A stretch of DNA of 64,000 bases from Terriglobia bacterium (lineage in GTDB: Bacteria; Acidobacteriota; Terriglobia; Terriglobales; Acidobacteriaceae), in the NCBI GenBank assembly GCA_020073385.1, contig JAIQFH010000001.1, forward strand, positions 62,001 to 126,000, read 5' to 3'. A program made the position numbers and the translations under genes. The notes under the pieces were generated by a model. That model was not told the origin of the DNA. It saw only the letters and a program-made list of their open reading frames with translations, and did no database searches. How positions within the stretch are numbered: position 1 is the first letter of the stretch; each line of letters begins with the position of its first letter. Shown here piece after piece: positions 8,842 through 17,046 of the stretch.

Positions 8842-9876
8842 ATGTCACAGAACATCCTGTTTCTTGCTCATGTTGACGAGTCGGGGAAGTCGCTTCCCAG
8901 AATTGCTTTTGAAGTGCTGGGTGCAGCCCTCGATCTGGCCGCCGGAAGTGGTGGCGTACTGACGATTGGTCTCATTGGCGAAAACGTTCAAGAAGCAGCG
9001 GACGGACTGGCTTCAACGGGAGCTCGCATCCTGAGCGTGTCGGGTCGGGAATTCGCGCATCCGCGATATTCGACCGACGCCGCGGCCGCTGAAGCAATCT
9101 GCCGCGCCGCTACTCCGGAGTTGGTGATTACGCCCTCCACATCGAGATTTCTTCGCGTGATTCCTGGTGTAGCGCAGCGCCTGAGCGGGCAGGTCGATAC
9201 TCACATCACATCGATCGAAATCGCCGATTCCCGGATCTCGGCGAAGCGTTGGTTTTATCGGCAACGCCTCGAAGCAGCCATCCAGAGAGATGCACGCCCC
9301 TGGTTCCTCCTTATGGATTCCGGATGCCACGAACCGTGGACGGGCGCAGCCCGAACCGCAAACATCGAACCGATCGATGTGCCAGTCTCGCCGGATCAGA
9401 CGCGCACAGTTTTTGCCGGCATCCGCACGCCGAACAGCGACGCGCAGACGATCCGCCCCGATGCGAAACTCTTGTTCGTTGCAGGAGCGGGTTGGTGCAA
9501 GAAACAGGGGGATGGCAAGAATCACGTAGCCGAAGCCGAGGTTGCGATTCTCTCGTTTCTGCAGAACTCCGGAGCGTCGCTCGGTGGCAGCAAGTCGCTG
9601 GTCGATCAGAGCGGCGAGAATCAGGCGGTGCTCGGCTTCATGACTCACCTCAACCAGGTCGGACAGACGGGATCGACGCCGCGCCATCCCAAAGGACTTT
9701 CGACGTGTTGCCACGGCGAGGAACCGCATGTAGTCGGCTGGCGGTTCATCAATGAAAGACGTGCCATAAATCTCGATCCTAACTGTGGGTGGGCCCGCGG
9801 CAAGGCTGACGTTCTCTACGTCGCCGATGCATTCCAGGTCATGGAGAGATTGAACGCGCTGCTCGCGAAGAAGTAA
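8842..9876 (+). CDS. etfA: Electron transfer flavoprotein, alpha subunit (divergent)
   Basis: This 344-residue protein is EtfA/FixB-like. It has an N-terminal domain and the FAD domain GGSKSLVDQSGENQAVLGF followed by VGQTGSTPRHPKGLSTCC, aligned with the VGQTGKTV region of EtfA. The residues after that motif differ from the classic sequence: a Cys-Cys-His stretch stands where AVGISGA-type residues are usual, so the FAD pocket may be altered. The start is placed at ATG 8842 after AAAGGAA rather than 8803, which lies inside etfB. Function is inferred from context with EtfB and FixCX. Confidence 0.82.
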   Translation: MSQNILFLAHVDESGKSLPRIAFEVLGAALDLAAGSGGVLTIGLIGENVQEAADGLASTGARILSVSGREFAHPRYSTDAAAAEAICRAATPELVITPSTSRFLRVIPGVAQRLSGQVDTHITSIEIADSRISAKRWFYRQRLEAAIQRDARPWFLLMDSGCHEPWTGAARTANIEPIDVPVSPDQTRTVFAGIRTPNSDAQTIRPDAKLLFVAGAGWCKKQGDGKNHVAEAEVAILSFLQNSGASLGGSKSLVDQSGENQAVLGFMTHLNQVGQTGSTPRHPKGLSTCCHGEEPHVVGWRFINERRAINLDPNCGWARGKADVLYVADAFQVMERLNALLAKK

Positions 9877-9937
9877 TGCCGCGAACGACTCCTGCGAAAT
9901 TCGGGTTACAATCTTGCAGACTCGCGAGTGTAGGCCT

Positions 9938-10318
9938 ATGACTGAGACCCTTTACAAAACCAAAATGCCTAAGCACGCAGCATGGGGGCAGGAGTTTTTC
10001 GAACTGACAATGGGCGAGCAAACTGTCGACGGGCAGCTTGGATACTTCGTCCGCGAAACACAGTGCTGGTGGGATGGGATGGCAAACCGCACTGTGCGTG
10101 TGCAGTACACGCTTTCACCGCGCGAGGGTTTTGTCACCATTGAGGAAGCGCACGCCCGGTATCACCTGCAAAGAATAAATCGAGCCCGGCGAGGGTTTGT
10201 CCACTCTTTCACTCCACGATACGAGTCGACCAGGAAACACAAATATGTGTTGATTGAGATTGCCCGGCAACCGGCGCAGGAATCTGACACCATTCAGAAG
10301 GCCGAGACTCAAGGCTAG
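9938..10318 (+). CDS. Conserved-looking hypothetical protein
   Basis: This is a 126-residue soluble protein of unknown function: no signal peptide, membrane segment or catalytic motif. It has several aromatic and charged stretches (AWGQEFFELTMGEQ, CWWDGMANRTVRVQYTL). A TTACAAT element about 20 bases upstream could be a -10 box, so it may be transcribed on its own even though it follows etfA by 61 bases. ATG 9938 is preferred over an upstream in-frame ATG at 9914. Its stop codon interlocks with the stop of the opposite-strand LacI pseudogene (shared CTAG). Confidence 0.6.
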   Translation: MTETLYKTKMPKHAAWGQEFFELTMGEQTVDGQLGYFVRETQCWWDGMANRTVRVQYTLSPREGFVTIEEAHARYHLQRINRARRGFVHSFTPRYESTRKHKYVLIEIARQPAQESDTIQKAETQG

Positions 10319-11393
10319 TCTTTCGCGACTGCAGCGGTCGATTTGCGGACTACCAATTCTGGTTCGATCACAATTTGGCGTGGATAGTTGTCGTCGTCGG
10401 GCCGTGCGACTCTGCGCAACAGAGCTTCGGCGGCAATCATCCCCATTTTCTTCAGTGGCTGGCGCACGGTCGTAAGCTGGTGCGATGGTAGGCTGCGTTC
10501 TGAATATCATCGAAGCCAAGAAACATCGCGCGGGATATTGAGTCCGTGACTGCGTAAGGCTTCAATGGCTCCGATCGCCGAGACGTCGTTGAACGAGAAC
10601 AGCGCGGTAAAGCGGACCTTTCTCTCCAGCAACCGCTTCGTTACCCGATAGCCCAGCTCCGGAGAGGCGCAATCGTCTTCGAGTTGGACTGTGAGTCTGG
10701 GCGAGACTTCCAATCCAAGACGCGCGGCGGCTTTATGAATGGACTCCCAGCGCGCCGCCGTATCGGAACTAAACTCCTGTCCCTTGATGAGGGCGATGCG
10801 CCGGTGACCGAGTTTCGCCAGGTGACTCGCGAGGTCAGCGGCGCGATCGTGATCCAGCACGATGCTGGTTACTCCATCTCCGCGAACCTCAACCGAAACT
10901 TTGACGATCGGGGCCGGTAAATCGCAGGGGCAGGGAGTGTCGACGGCGATGATTCCGTCGACCGACCTCGCTATCAGGAGCCGAGGGTATTCATCGATGA
11001 GATCCGGCAGATGGCGATGGCTCGCGACAAAATAGAAGTATCCTTCGCGCAGCAGATGACCCTCAATTCCGCTCAGCACAAGTGATGCGTAGCCCTCACT
11101 TACTTCCGGCACGAGCACGCCGATGGTGAAGCTGCGCGCGGTTCTCGCCCAGCGTGCCGAAAAGCTGGGACGGCAATTCAATTCGCGCGCCGCGGCGAAA
11201 ATGCGCTCCTGCGTCGCCTGCGGGATGAGTCCGCGACCGGCGCCTGATTCATGACAAGGGATATGGTTGCCGGCGAGAGGCCAACATGGTCCGCCAGAAC
11301 TTTGAGAGTAACGCGTTTCGGGCGGCTGTCTGCAAGAGGCCGCCGACGAGGTTTAGTGCCAAGAGGCAAGGGCGAAATTTCGCACCCAACCAT
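10315..11393 (-). pseudogene. LacI-family transcription regulator broken by three frameshifts
   Basis: The helix-turn-helix (VTLKVLADHVGLSPATISLV) and the sugar-binding core (FTIGVLVPEVSEGYASLVLS, LGHRRIALIKG) are clear, but three reading frames must be joined. Near 11230 the frame must shift to continue from VADS to IPQATQERIFAAARELN. Near 10516 it must shift to reach GFDDIQNAAYH. Near 10480 it must shift again to reach LTTVRQPLKKMGMIAAEALL. The C-terminus then runs to a TAG at 10315. An intact version would be about 350 residues. The neighbouring TonB receptor and GH39 gene suggest it once sensed a sugar there. Assembly error is possible, but three separate errors in one gene are less likely than decay. 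Confidence 0.75.
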
Positions 11394-11487
11394 ATTTGCC
11401 GCAAGAGCATCCGACACACGCCGCGAACCTGCGGGAGTGGGCTCAGACGTCGTTCTCTCGGAAACAGCCGTAAGGTAAGGAGGCTCC

Positions 11488-14400
11488 ATGAGGGGTCCTG
11501 GTTTCGCCATCCGCGTGGCAGGTCTGATGTTTTTTGCGGTTTGCCTCGCCACCTTCGCTCAAGCTCAGTATCGAACTTCAATTCAGGGCGTCGTAACTGA
11601 TGCTACTGGTGCAGTGGTTCCGGGCGCCACCCTCACGCTAACGAATCCCGCAACCGGCGGGAAGCAAATCCGCACTAGCGACGACGCTGGGGTGTTCAAC
11701 TTCAATGCCCTGGCCGCCGCCCGCTTCCGGTTGGAGGTGGAGAAGAACGGATTTCAGAAGAAGGTCATCGAGAATCTCGAACTGATTCCCGAACAACCGA
11801 ACGCTGTCAATGTTGCTCTCGAGGTTGGCGCTGAGACCCAGACTGTAACGGTAAATGCGGAAACGCTGCCTTTGTTGCAGACTGAGACAGCCTCGGTTAA
11901 CGGAGTCGTCTCTGATAACCAGATTCAGCACATGCCGTCGTTCGGGCGCGATGTCTTCCAAATGATCCAGTTAGCACCCGGGGTGTTCGGAGATGGTGCG
12001 CAAGGCGGTGGCGGCGGCAGTGAAAACCTTCCCGGCATGCAGGGCCCGGGGGCGAGCGGCGGCAGCACAGGTATATTTGGCACAGAGAATGGCCCGGCCG
12101 CTGTGGCTGCCGGCCAGCAGTATGAGAACAACAGCATCACCATTGACGGCATCAGCACCAGCAGCGCCGTATGGGGCGGAACGACAATCATCACACCCTC
12201 GGAAGATTCTGTGGACAACGTGAAAGTACTCTCCAATGGCTACGACGCTGAGAATGGGCGTTTCAGTGGCGCCCAGATCCAAGTCACATCCAAGAGTGGC
12301 AGCAACCACTTCCACGGTAGTGCCTTCTTTGCTGCTCATCGTCCGGGCCTGAGTGCGTACCAACGATTCAACGGCAACGGCAATAAGCCGCTGCGCGACA
12401 CCAGCTTTTTTGATCAGTTCGGCGGTAGTGTCAGCGGCCCGATTTGGAAGAATAAGGTCTTTGCCTTTTTTGCCTGGGAGACCGTTCGCAGCCCCAAGGC
12501 TCAGGTCAACATTGGCAACCAATGGGCGGAAACCCCGGATTTCGCCGCGTTGGCATCATCGAACAGCATCGCTTCGCAATATCTGAACTTCCCCGGTAAC
12601 GGAATCACTAGCCAGGGTGTAAATAATGTCACATGCCAGGATGCCGGGTTGAACGAAGGCGTCAATTGCCATGCAGTTGCCGGAGGCTTGAACCTTGGCA
12701 CACCGTTGACCGCCGCCTTGGGTTCGCAGGACCTGGGCTGGACCGGTGCGTCGAGCCCCGGCACTGGAGGTAACGGCAGTGGTGGCCCTGAGAACCTCGG
12801 CACGGTGGCCGACATAGCGAACTACGTTACATCCAGTACGAGCAACTATTCCAAGAACCAATACAACGGTCGACTTGACGCCGACGTCACTGCAAAAGAC
12901 CGCCTGGGATTTGCCATTTACTGGGTGCCGCAAAACACTACCTTCAACAATGGTGCTCGTGGGTACGATATTTTCCATCACACGCAAATCAATGAGGCCT
13001 ACTCCGCGATCTGGAACCATACTTTCTCGCCGTCGATGCTCAACGAGTTCCGTGTGAACGGCGCGGGATGGCACTGGAACGAAGTGGCCTCTAACCCTCA
13101 GTCGCCGGTTGGCCTGCCTGTCGACAACATCGACACCATCGGCAGTGTTTCGGTTAGTCACTTTGGGCCGAACGTGGGCAGCATCCTCGATCAATGGACG
13201 TACAGCTTCAAGGATGTCGCCACCAAGATTGTCGGACGTCACACGATCAAGTTTGGCGGCGAACTCACACGGCTTTTCTACCTGAACAACTGCGCTGGTT
13301 GCGGCGTTCCAAGCTACAACTTCTTCAACCTTTGGGACTTTCTCAACGATGCCCCCCATAATGAAGGCGGGGGCTTCAACCCGACCTCCGGTTTTCCCAC
13401 GACCCTTCGCCAGGACGACCGCACGGACATTTGGGGTTTCTTTGCGCAGGATGACTTCAAACTACGCAGGAACCTGACTCTGAACCTCGGACTGCGGTGG
13501 TCGTACTTCGGGCCGCTGTCGTCCAAAGAAGGCAACATGTTTGTGGCTACACCGGGCGCAGGCTCGGACTACCTGACTGGTTTGACTGTCCACAAGGGGA
13601 ATTCCTGGAACGCGCAAAAAAACAATTTCGGCCCCCAGTTGGGTTTCGCGTGGAGTCCCGAACCCTTTCACGACAAACTCGTAATTCGCGGCGGTTATGG
13701 TCTGAACTATAACCAGGAAGAAATTGCCATCTCAGCCAATGTCGGCAACAACCCCGGATTGGTGGTGTTCCCAAGTTTAACCATGTCCACTCCGACCTCG
13801 GCAAATCCAGGTATTGTTTACGCCGTTTCGTCGGGTATACACGACCTCACCGGCTACCCGCAGAACCTGGCCACCAAGAGCTGCTTCGACTCGCATGGAT
13901 TGCCTACTGCTTGCCCTGGGGGCACCCAGCCATCTCCGGTCGGCGTTAGCATTTTCCCTAACACCCTCCCAACTATGCGTGTGCATCATTATTCCCTTGA
14001 TGTTCAATACGATCTTGGCCACAAGTTCGTCGCGTCATTGGGATATCAGGGCTCTCTCTCGCGGAACATCTATTTTCACCAGAATCCGAACGCAACTCCT
14101 GCAACCTTGAGTTACACGCTGAATCCGCAGATCGGTGGCGGGGACTACTGGAGTGTTTTGGGACATGGCAACTACAATGCCCTGCTCGCGGAGGTGAAGC
14201 ACGATTTCGCGCACCAGTTCATGGCTGACGCGCAATTTACTTGGGCGAAGAGCCTGGACACCGGGTCCTCGCCCTACTCCTCGGGCTTCCCGCCGTTTAA
14301 CGAACCATTCTTCCCGTATAACCCCGACATAAACTACGGCCGATCCGACTACAACGTAGGGAAAGCCTTCAAACTCTTTGGCATGTGGCAACCGGTCTTC

Positions 14401-15018
14401 TTCCACGGCAATAAAAAATGGATTGAGAAGATCGCTGGGGGCTGGTCACTCAGCGGAATCTTCAACATTCACTCTGGATTTCCGTGGACTCCCTTCGTGA
14501 ATGTCGTCGGCGGCAGTCTCTACTGCGGAACCTGCGGCTACGGTAACCTGCCTGCTACTTATCTAGGTGCGGCAGGCACCAGTACCAGTAACGATCAATT
14601 CAAGACCGGTTCCAATTACGCCAACGGTTCGCTCGCGTATTTTGGGTTCCCGTCGTATACCGCCTACAGCTCAACTAACTTTGGAAACGCGTTGCCTCAA
14701 ATTGGGTTGCAACGCAACTCGTTCAACGGTCCGGGATACAAGGCGGTAGATATCACTGTAGCCAAAGGCTTTGGCTTGCCCGCTTTACCGGGGCTTGGCG
14801 AAAACGCCAAGTTCGAGTTCCGGATGGATATCTACAACCTCTTCAACAATTTGAATTTCAATCCGACCAGCATCTCCGCCAATATTGGATGCCAGACCGG
14901 ACCGAATTGCACTCCGATCGACCCAACCGCACCAGGAATCAGTAACTCGAACTTTGGCCAAGCAACATCCGCTCTCGGCGCCAGAGTCATCACGCTTGGC
15001 GCTCGGTTCAGCTTCTAG
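11488..15018 (+). CDS. TonB-dependent receptor, Oar-like, with N-terminal carboxypeptidase-regulatory-like domain
   Basis: This 1176-residue outer-membrane receptor is probably for oligosaccharide or another large nutrient. A signal peptide (residues 1-27, ending AQAQ) is followed by a carboxypeptidase-regulatory-like beta-sandwich (SIQGVVTDATGAVVPGA), a plug region (LPLLQTETASVNGVVSD to about residue 280) and a long beta-barrel ending in LGARFSF, the terminal Phe typical of outer-membrane proteins. A strong AAGGAGG lies 4 bases before the ATG. The broken LacI gene is divergent from it and the GH39 gene follows, which together look like a carbohydrate-use locus. The ligand cannot be named from sequence. 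Confidence 0.9.
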   Translation: MRGPGFAIRVAGLMFFAVCLATFAQAQYRTSIQGVVTDATGAVVPGATLTLTNPATGGKQIRTSDDAGVFNFNALAAARFRLEVEKNGFQKKVIENLELIPEQPNAVNVALEVGAETQTVTVNAETLPLLQTETASVNGVVSDNQIQHMPSFGRDVFQMIQLAPGVFGDGAQGGGGGSENLPGMQGPGASGGSTGIFGTENGPAAVAAGQQYENNSITIDGISTSSAVWGGTTIITPSEDSVDNVKVLSNGYDAENGRFSGAQIQVTSKSGSNHFHGSAFFAAHRPGLSAYQRFNGNGNKPLRDTSFFDQFGGSVSGPIWKNKVFAFFAWETVRSPKAQVNIGNQWAETPDFAALASSNSIASQYLNFPGNGITSQGVNNVTCQDAGLNEGVNCHAVAGGLNLGTPLTAALGSQDLGWTGASSPGTGGNGSGGPENLGTVADIANYVTSSTSNYSKNQYNGRLDADVTAKDRLGFAIYWVPQNTTFNNGARGYDIFHHTQINEAYSAIWNHTFSPSMLNEFRVNGAGWHWNEVASNPQSPVGLPVDNIDTIGSVSVSHFGPNVGSILDQWTYSFKDVATKIVGRHTIKFGGELTRLFYLNNCAGCGVPSYNFFNLWDFLNDAPHNEGGGFNPTSGFPTTLRQDDRTDIWGFFAQDDFKLRRNLTLNLGLRWSYFGPLSSKEGNMFVATPGAGSDYLTGLTVHKGNSWNAQKNNFGPQLGFAWSPEPFHDKLVIRGGYGLNYNQEEIAISANVGNNPGLVVFPSLTMSTPTSANPGIVYAVSSGIHDLTGYPQNLATKSCFDSHGLPTACPGGTQPSPVGVSIFPNTLPTMRVHHYSLDVQYDLGHKFVASLGYQGSLSRNIYFHQNPNATPATLSYTLNPQIGGGDYWSVLGHGNYNALLAEVKHDFAHQFMADAQFTWAKSLDTGSSPYSSGFPPFNEPFFPYNPDINYGRSDYNVGKAFKLFGMWQPVFFHGNKKWIEKIAGGWSLSGIFNIHSGFPWTPFVNVVGGSLYCGTCGYGNLPATYLGAAGTSTSNDQFKTGSNYANGSLAYFGFPSYTAYSSTNFGNALPQIGLQRNSFNGPGYKAVDITVAKGFGLPALPGLGENAKFEFRMDIYNLFNNLNFNPTSISANIGCQTGPNCTPIDPTAPGISNSNFGQATSALGARVITLGARFSF

Positions 15019-15033
15019 CCTTTAGCCTCCGGG

Positions 15034-15061
15034 CGGGCAGTGAGGATTTCCTCACTGCCCG
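15034..15061 (+). terminator. Terminator-like hairpin after the TonB receptor
   Basis: A perfect 12-bp stem (CGGGCAGTGAGG paired with CCTCACTGCCCG) with loop ATTT lies 15 bases after the receptor stop. The following T-run is weak (GTTTCT), so termination may be partial and allow some read-through into the GH39 gene. Confidence 0.6.
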
Positions 15062-15094
15062 TCGCAGTTTCTGATACAAATCAAGCATCTCGCT

Positions 15095-16618
15095 ATGGGC
15101 AAGCCAATTCGAACTCTTATCTCCCCCGTCGTTCTTCTCATTTTTGTTTCCATATTTCTCACATGCACGCTCTCGGCGCAATCTGCGGCTCCGGAGACGA
15201 TTGAAATCGATGCAGGCGCACGCGCGACTCCCCTTCCTCATTTTTGGGAGCACATGTTCGGTTCGGGACGGGCAATTCTTTCCTTGCGCGAGAGCTACCG
15301 GCAAGACCTGCGCGAGGTCAAGAAGATTGCCGACGTGCGGTACATCCGCTTCCACGCGATCTTTCATGATGAAGTCGGCGTCTACGACGAAGATGCACAG
15401 GGCAATTCCGTTCTCAACTTTTCTTATGTGGATCAGATTTATGACGGCCTGCTGGCGAACGGAGTGCGCCCGTTCGTCGAGCTGAGCTTTATGCCCAAGA
15501 AGTTAGCCTCGAACAAGGATGCGCTGCACGCGTTCTGGTACAAGCAGAACGTTTCACCACCCAAGGACTATGGCAAGTGGGACGATATGATCACCCAGTT
15601 CGCCAAGCATCTGGTTGAGCGCTACGGAATCGAAGAAGTTTCGCAATGGTATTTCGAAGTCTGGAACGAGCCGAACATCGATTTCTGGGCCGGCGATCCC
15701 CGTCAGGCGACCTACTTCGAGTTGTACGATCACACCGTGCGCGATCTGAAAGCGGTGAGTCCCAGACTGCGAGTGGGTGGGCCCTCGACCGCGCAGGCCG
15801 CGTGGGCGGACGCATTCATAAAGCACTGCGCCGATAACAAGATTCCGGTGGATTTCGTTTCCTCGCATGTCTATGGAAACGATAAGTCGGAGGACGTGTT
15901 CGGCACGCACGAGCAGATTCCGCGTAACCGCATGGTTTGTCGCGCGATCGGCAAGGTGCATGATCAGATTAAGTCGTCTGCGATGCCGGCGCTGCCGCTG
16001 ATCTGGTCTGAATTCAACGCCAGCTATGCGAATGAGCCGGATGTCACCGATGCCTCATACATGGGTCCATGGCTCGCAGATACGATCCGGCAATGTGATG
16101 GCCTGGTTGATGAAATGTCTTACTGGACATTCTCGGACGTATTCGAGGAACAGGGTGTTGTGAAGCAGCCATTCTATGGCGGTTTCGGCTTGCTTGCCGA
16201 AGATGGCATTCCCAAGCCTTCGTTCAATGCATTTCTGCTACTGCACCGGCTTGGTGAGCAGAGGCTTGCAGCATCTGGCGATGACGTGCTGGTCACGCGT
16301 CGAAACAACGGTTCTCTGGCGATTGCAGTATGGAATATGACTGATCCGGGAACGCGAGTGCCGGAGAAAGAGGTAGAGTTGCGATTCGCGCATGCCCGCG
16401 TTTCAAGCGTGCAGGTGACGCATCTCGACCCGGATCATGGCGATGTCCACAAAGCGTACGAAGCCATGGGATCTCCGCGATATCCGACGACGCAACAGAT
16501 CAAGAAACTTCGAGCCGCGGCGAAGCTTGATCCCTCAGAGACGCATGAAGTGAAGAATGCGTCAGTCACGCTAAGAATTCCGTCGCAGGGTCTGGTTTTG
16601 ATCGAGACTAAGCCCTGA
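15095..16618 (+). CDS. Exported glycoside hydrolase, GH39-like
   Basis: This 507-residue exported protein has an N-terminal hydrophobic signal (residues 1-29). The barrel resembles GH39 beta-xylosidase/iduronidase relatives: VRYIRFHAIFHDE in the N-terminal half, WYFEVWNEPNIDFW at about residue 190 (Glu of NEP as the expected acid/base), and PLIWSEFNAS at about residue 305 (Glu as the expected nucleophile). A beta-rich C-terminal region follows. It follows the TonB receptor, consistent with periplasmic or surface cleavage of an oligosaccharide taken up there. Xylosidase activity is only one possibility within the family. Confidence 0.82.
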   Translation: MGKPIRTLISPVVLLIFVSIFLTCTLSAQSAAPETIEIDAGARATPLPHFWEHMFGSGRAILSLRESYRQDLREVKKIADVRYIRFHAIFHDEVGVYDEDAQGNSVLNFSYVDQIYDGLLANGVRPFVELSFMPKKLASNKDALHAFWYKQNVSPPKDYGKWDDMITQFAKHLVERYGIEEVSQWYFEVWNEPNIDFWAGDPRQATYFELYDHTVRDLKAVSPRLRVGGPSTAQAAWADAFIKHCADNKIPVDFVSSHVYGNDKSEDVFGTHEQIPRNRMVCRAIGKVHDQIKSSAMPALPLIWSEFNASYANEPDVTDASYMGPWLADTIRQCDGLVDEMSYWTFSDVFEEQGVVKQPFYGGFGLLAEDGIPKPSFNAFLLLHRLGEQRLAASGDDVLVTRRNNGSLAIAVWNMTDPGTRVPEKEVELRFAHARVSSVQVTHLDPDHGDVHKAYEAMGSPRYPTTQQIKKLRAAAKLDPSETHEVKNASVTLRIPSQGLVLIETKP

Positions 16619-16673
16619 TGCTTGCTTAGTTCATTTTCCACGCCGATGTCTAGCGCTCATATCCTGCCAGGCG

Positions 16674-16892
16674 CTACCGCGTTCTATTGCGCCAGGTAAC
16701 TCCAAGCGAGTGCAGGATCAGAGAATCCCTGTAAGTCAAAGCGCAGGGGTCATTGACGATCGCATAGGCGTATTGGACCTTGGGATCGCGAATCACGCAC
16801 CAGGGTTCATGCTCGACAGTTCCCAGGCAGTGTTCGCACGGTGACGTTGCATTGGACCGGCTCTGGCTATGGATGAAGTCAGTGTTGTTCAT
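16674..16892 (-). CDS. Small Cys/His-rich protein of unknown function
   Basis: This 72-residue protein has a likely metal-binding knot, CEHCLGTVEHEPWC, followed by VQYAYAIVNDPCALTYRDSL and LILHSLGVTW. A GAAGGAGAG Shine-Dalgarno lies 7 bases before its ATG. CxxC plus HEPWC suggests a single zinc site. I recall similar short proteins in Acidobacteriota but cannot name a family or function. It stands alone, converging on the GH39 gene and about 155 bases downstream of the ccoI stop. Confidence 0.68.
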   Translation of the reverse strand: MNNTDFIHSQSRSNATSPCEHCLGTVEHEPWCVIRDPKVQYAYAIVNDPCALTYRDSLILHSLGVTWRNRTR

Positions 16893-17046
16893 AGTTTATC
16901 TCTCCTTCACTCTCTGCCAGAAGAGCGCAAAGGTTGGATGGGAGAGGCAAAGGCAGCGTCAACGCATCCAGTGCAATATACATCGGCATACTTTGAAAAA
17001 ACTTTAGCGATGCGTGATTTGATGAGTTCGGGGCCCGGTGAAACGC

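Noticed and set aside
15071-15084. CTGAT-ACAA-ATCAA as an FNR site before the GH39 gene
   Set aside because: It matches well but lies only 11 bases before the start codon in the expected Shine-Dalgarno region, and differs from the TGTGA-type dyads seen elsewhere.
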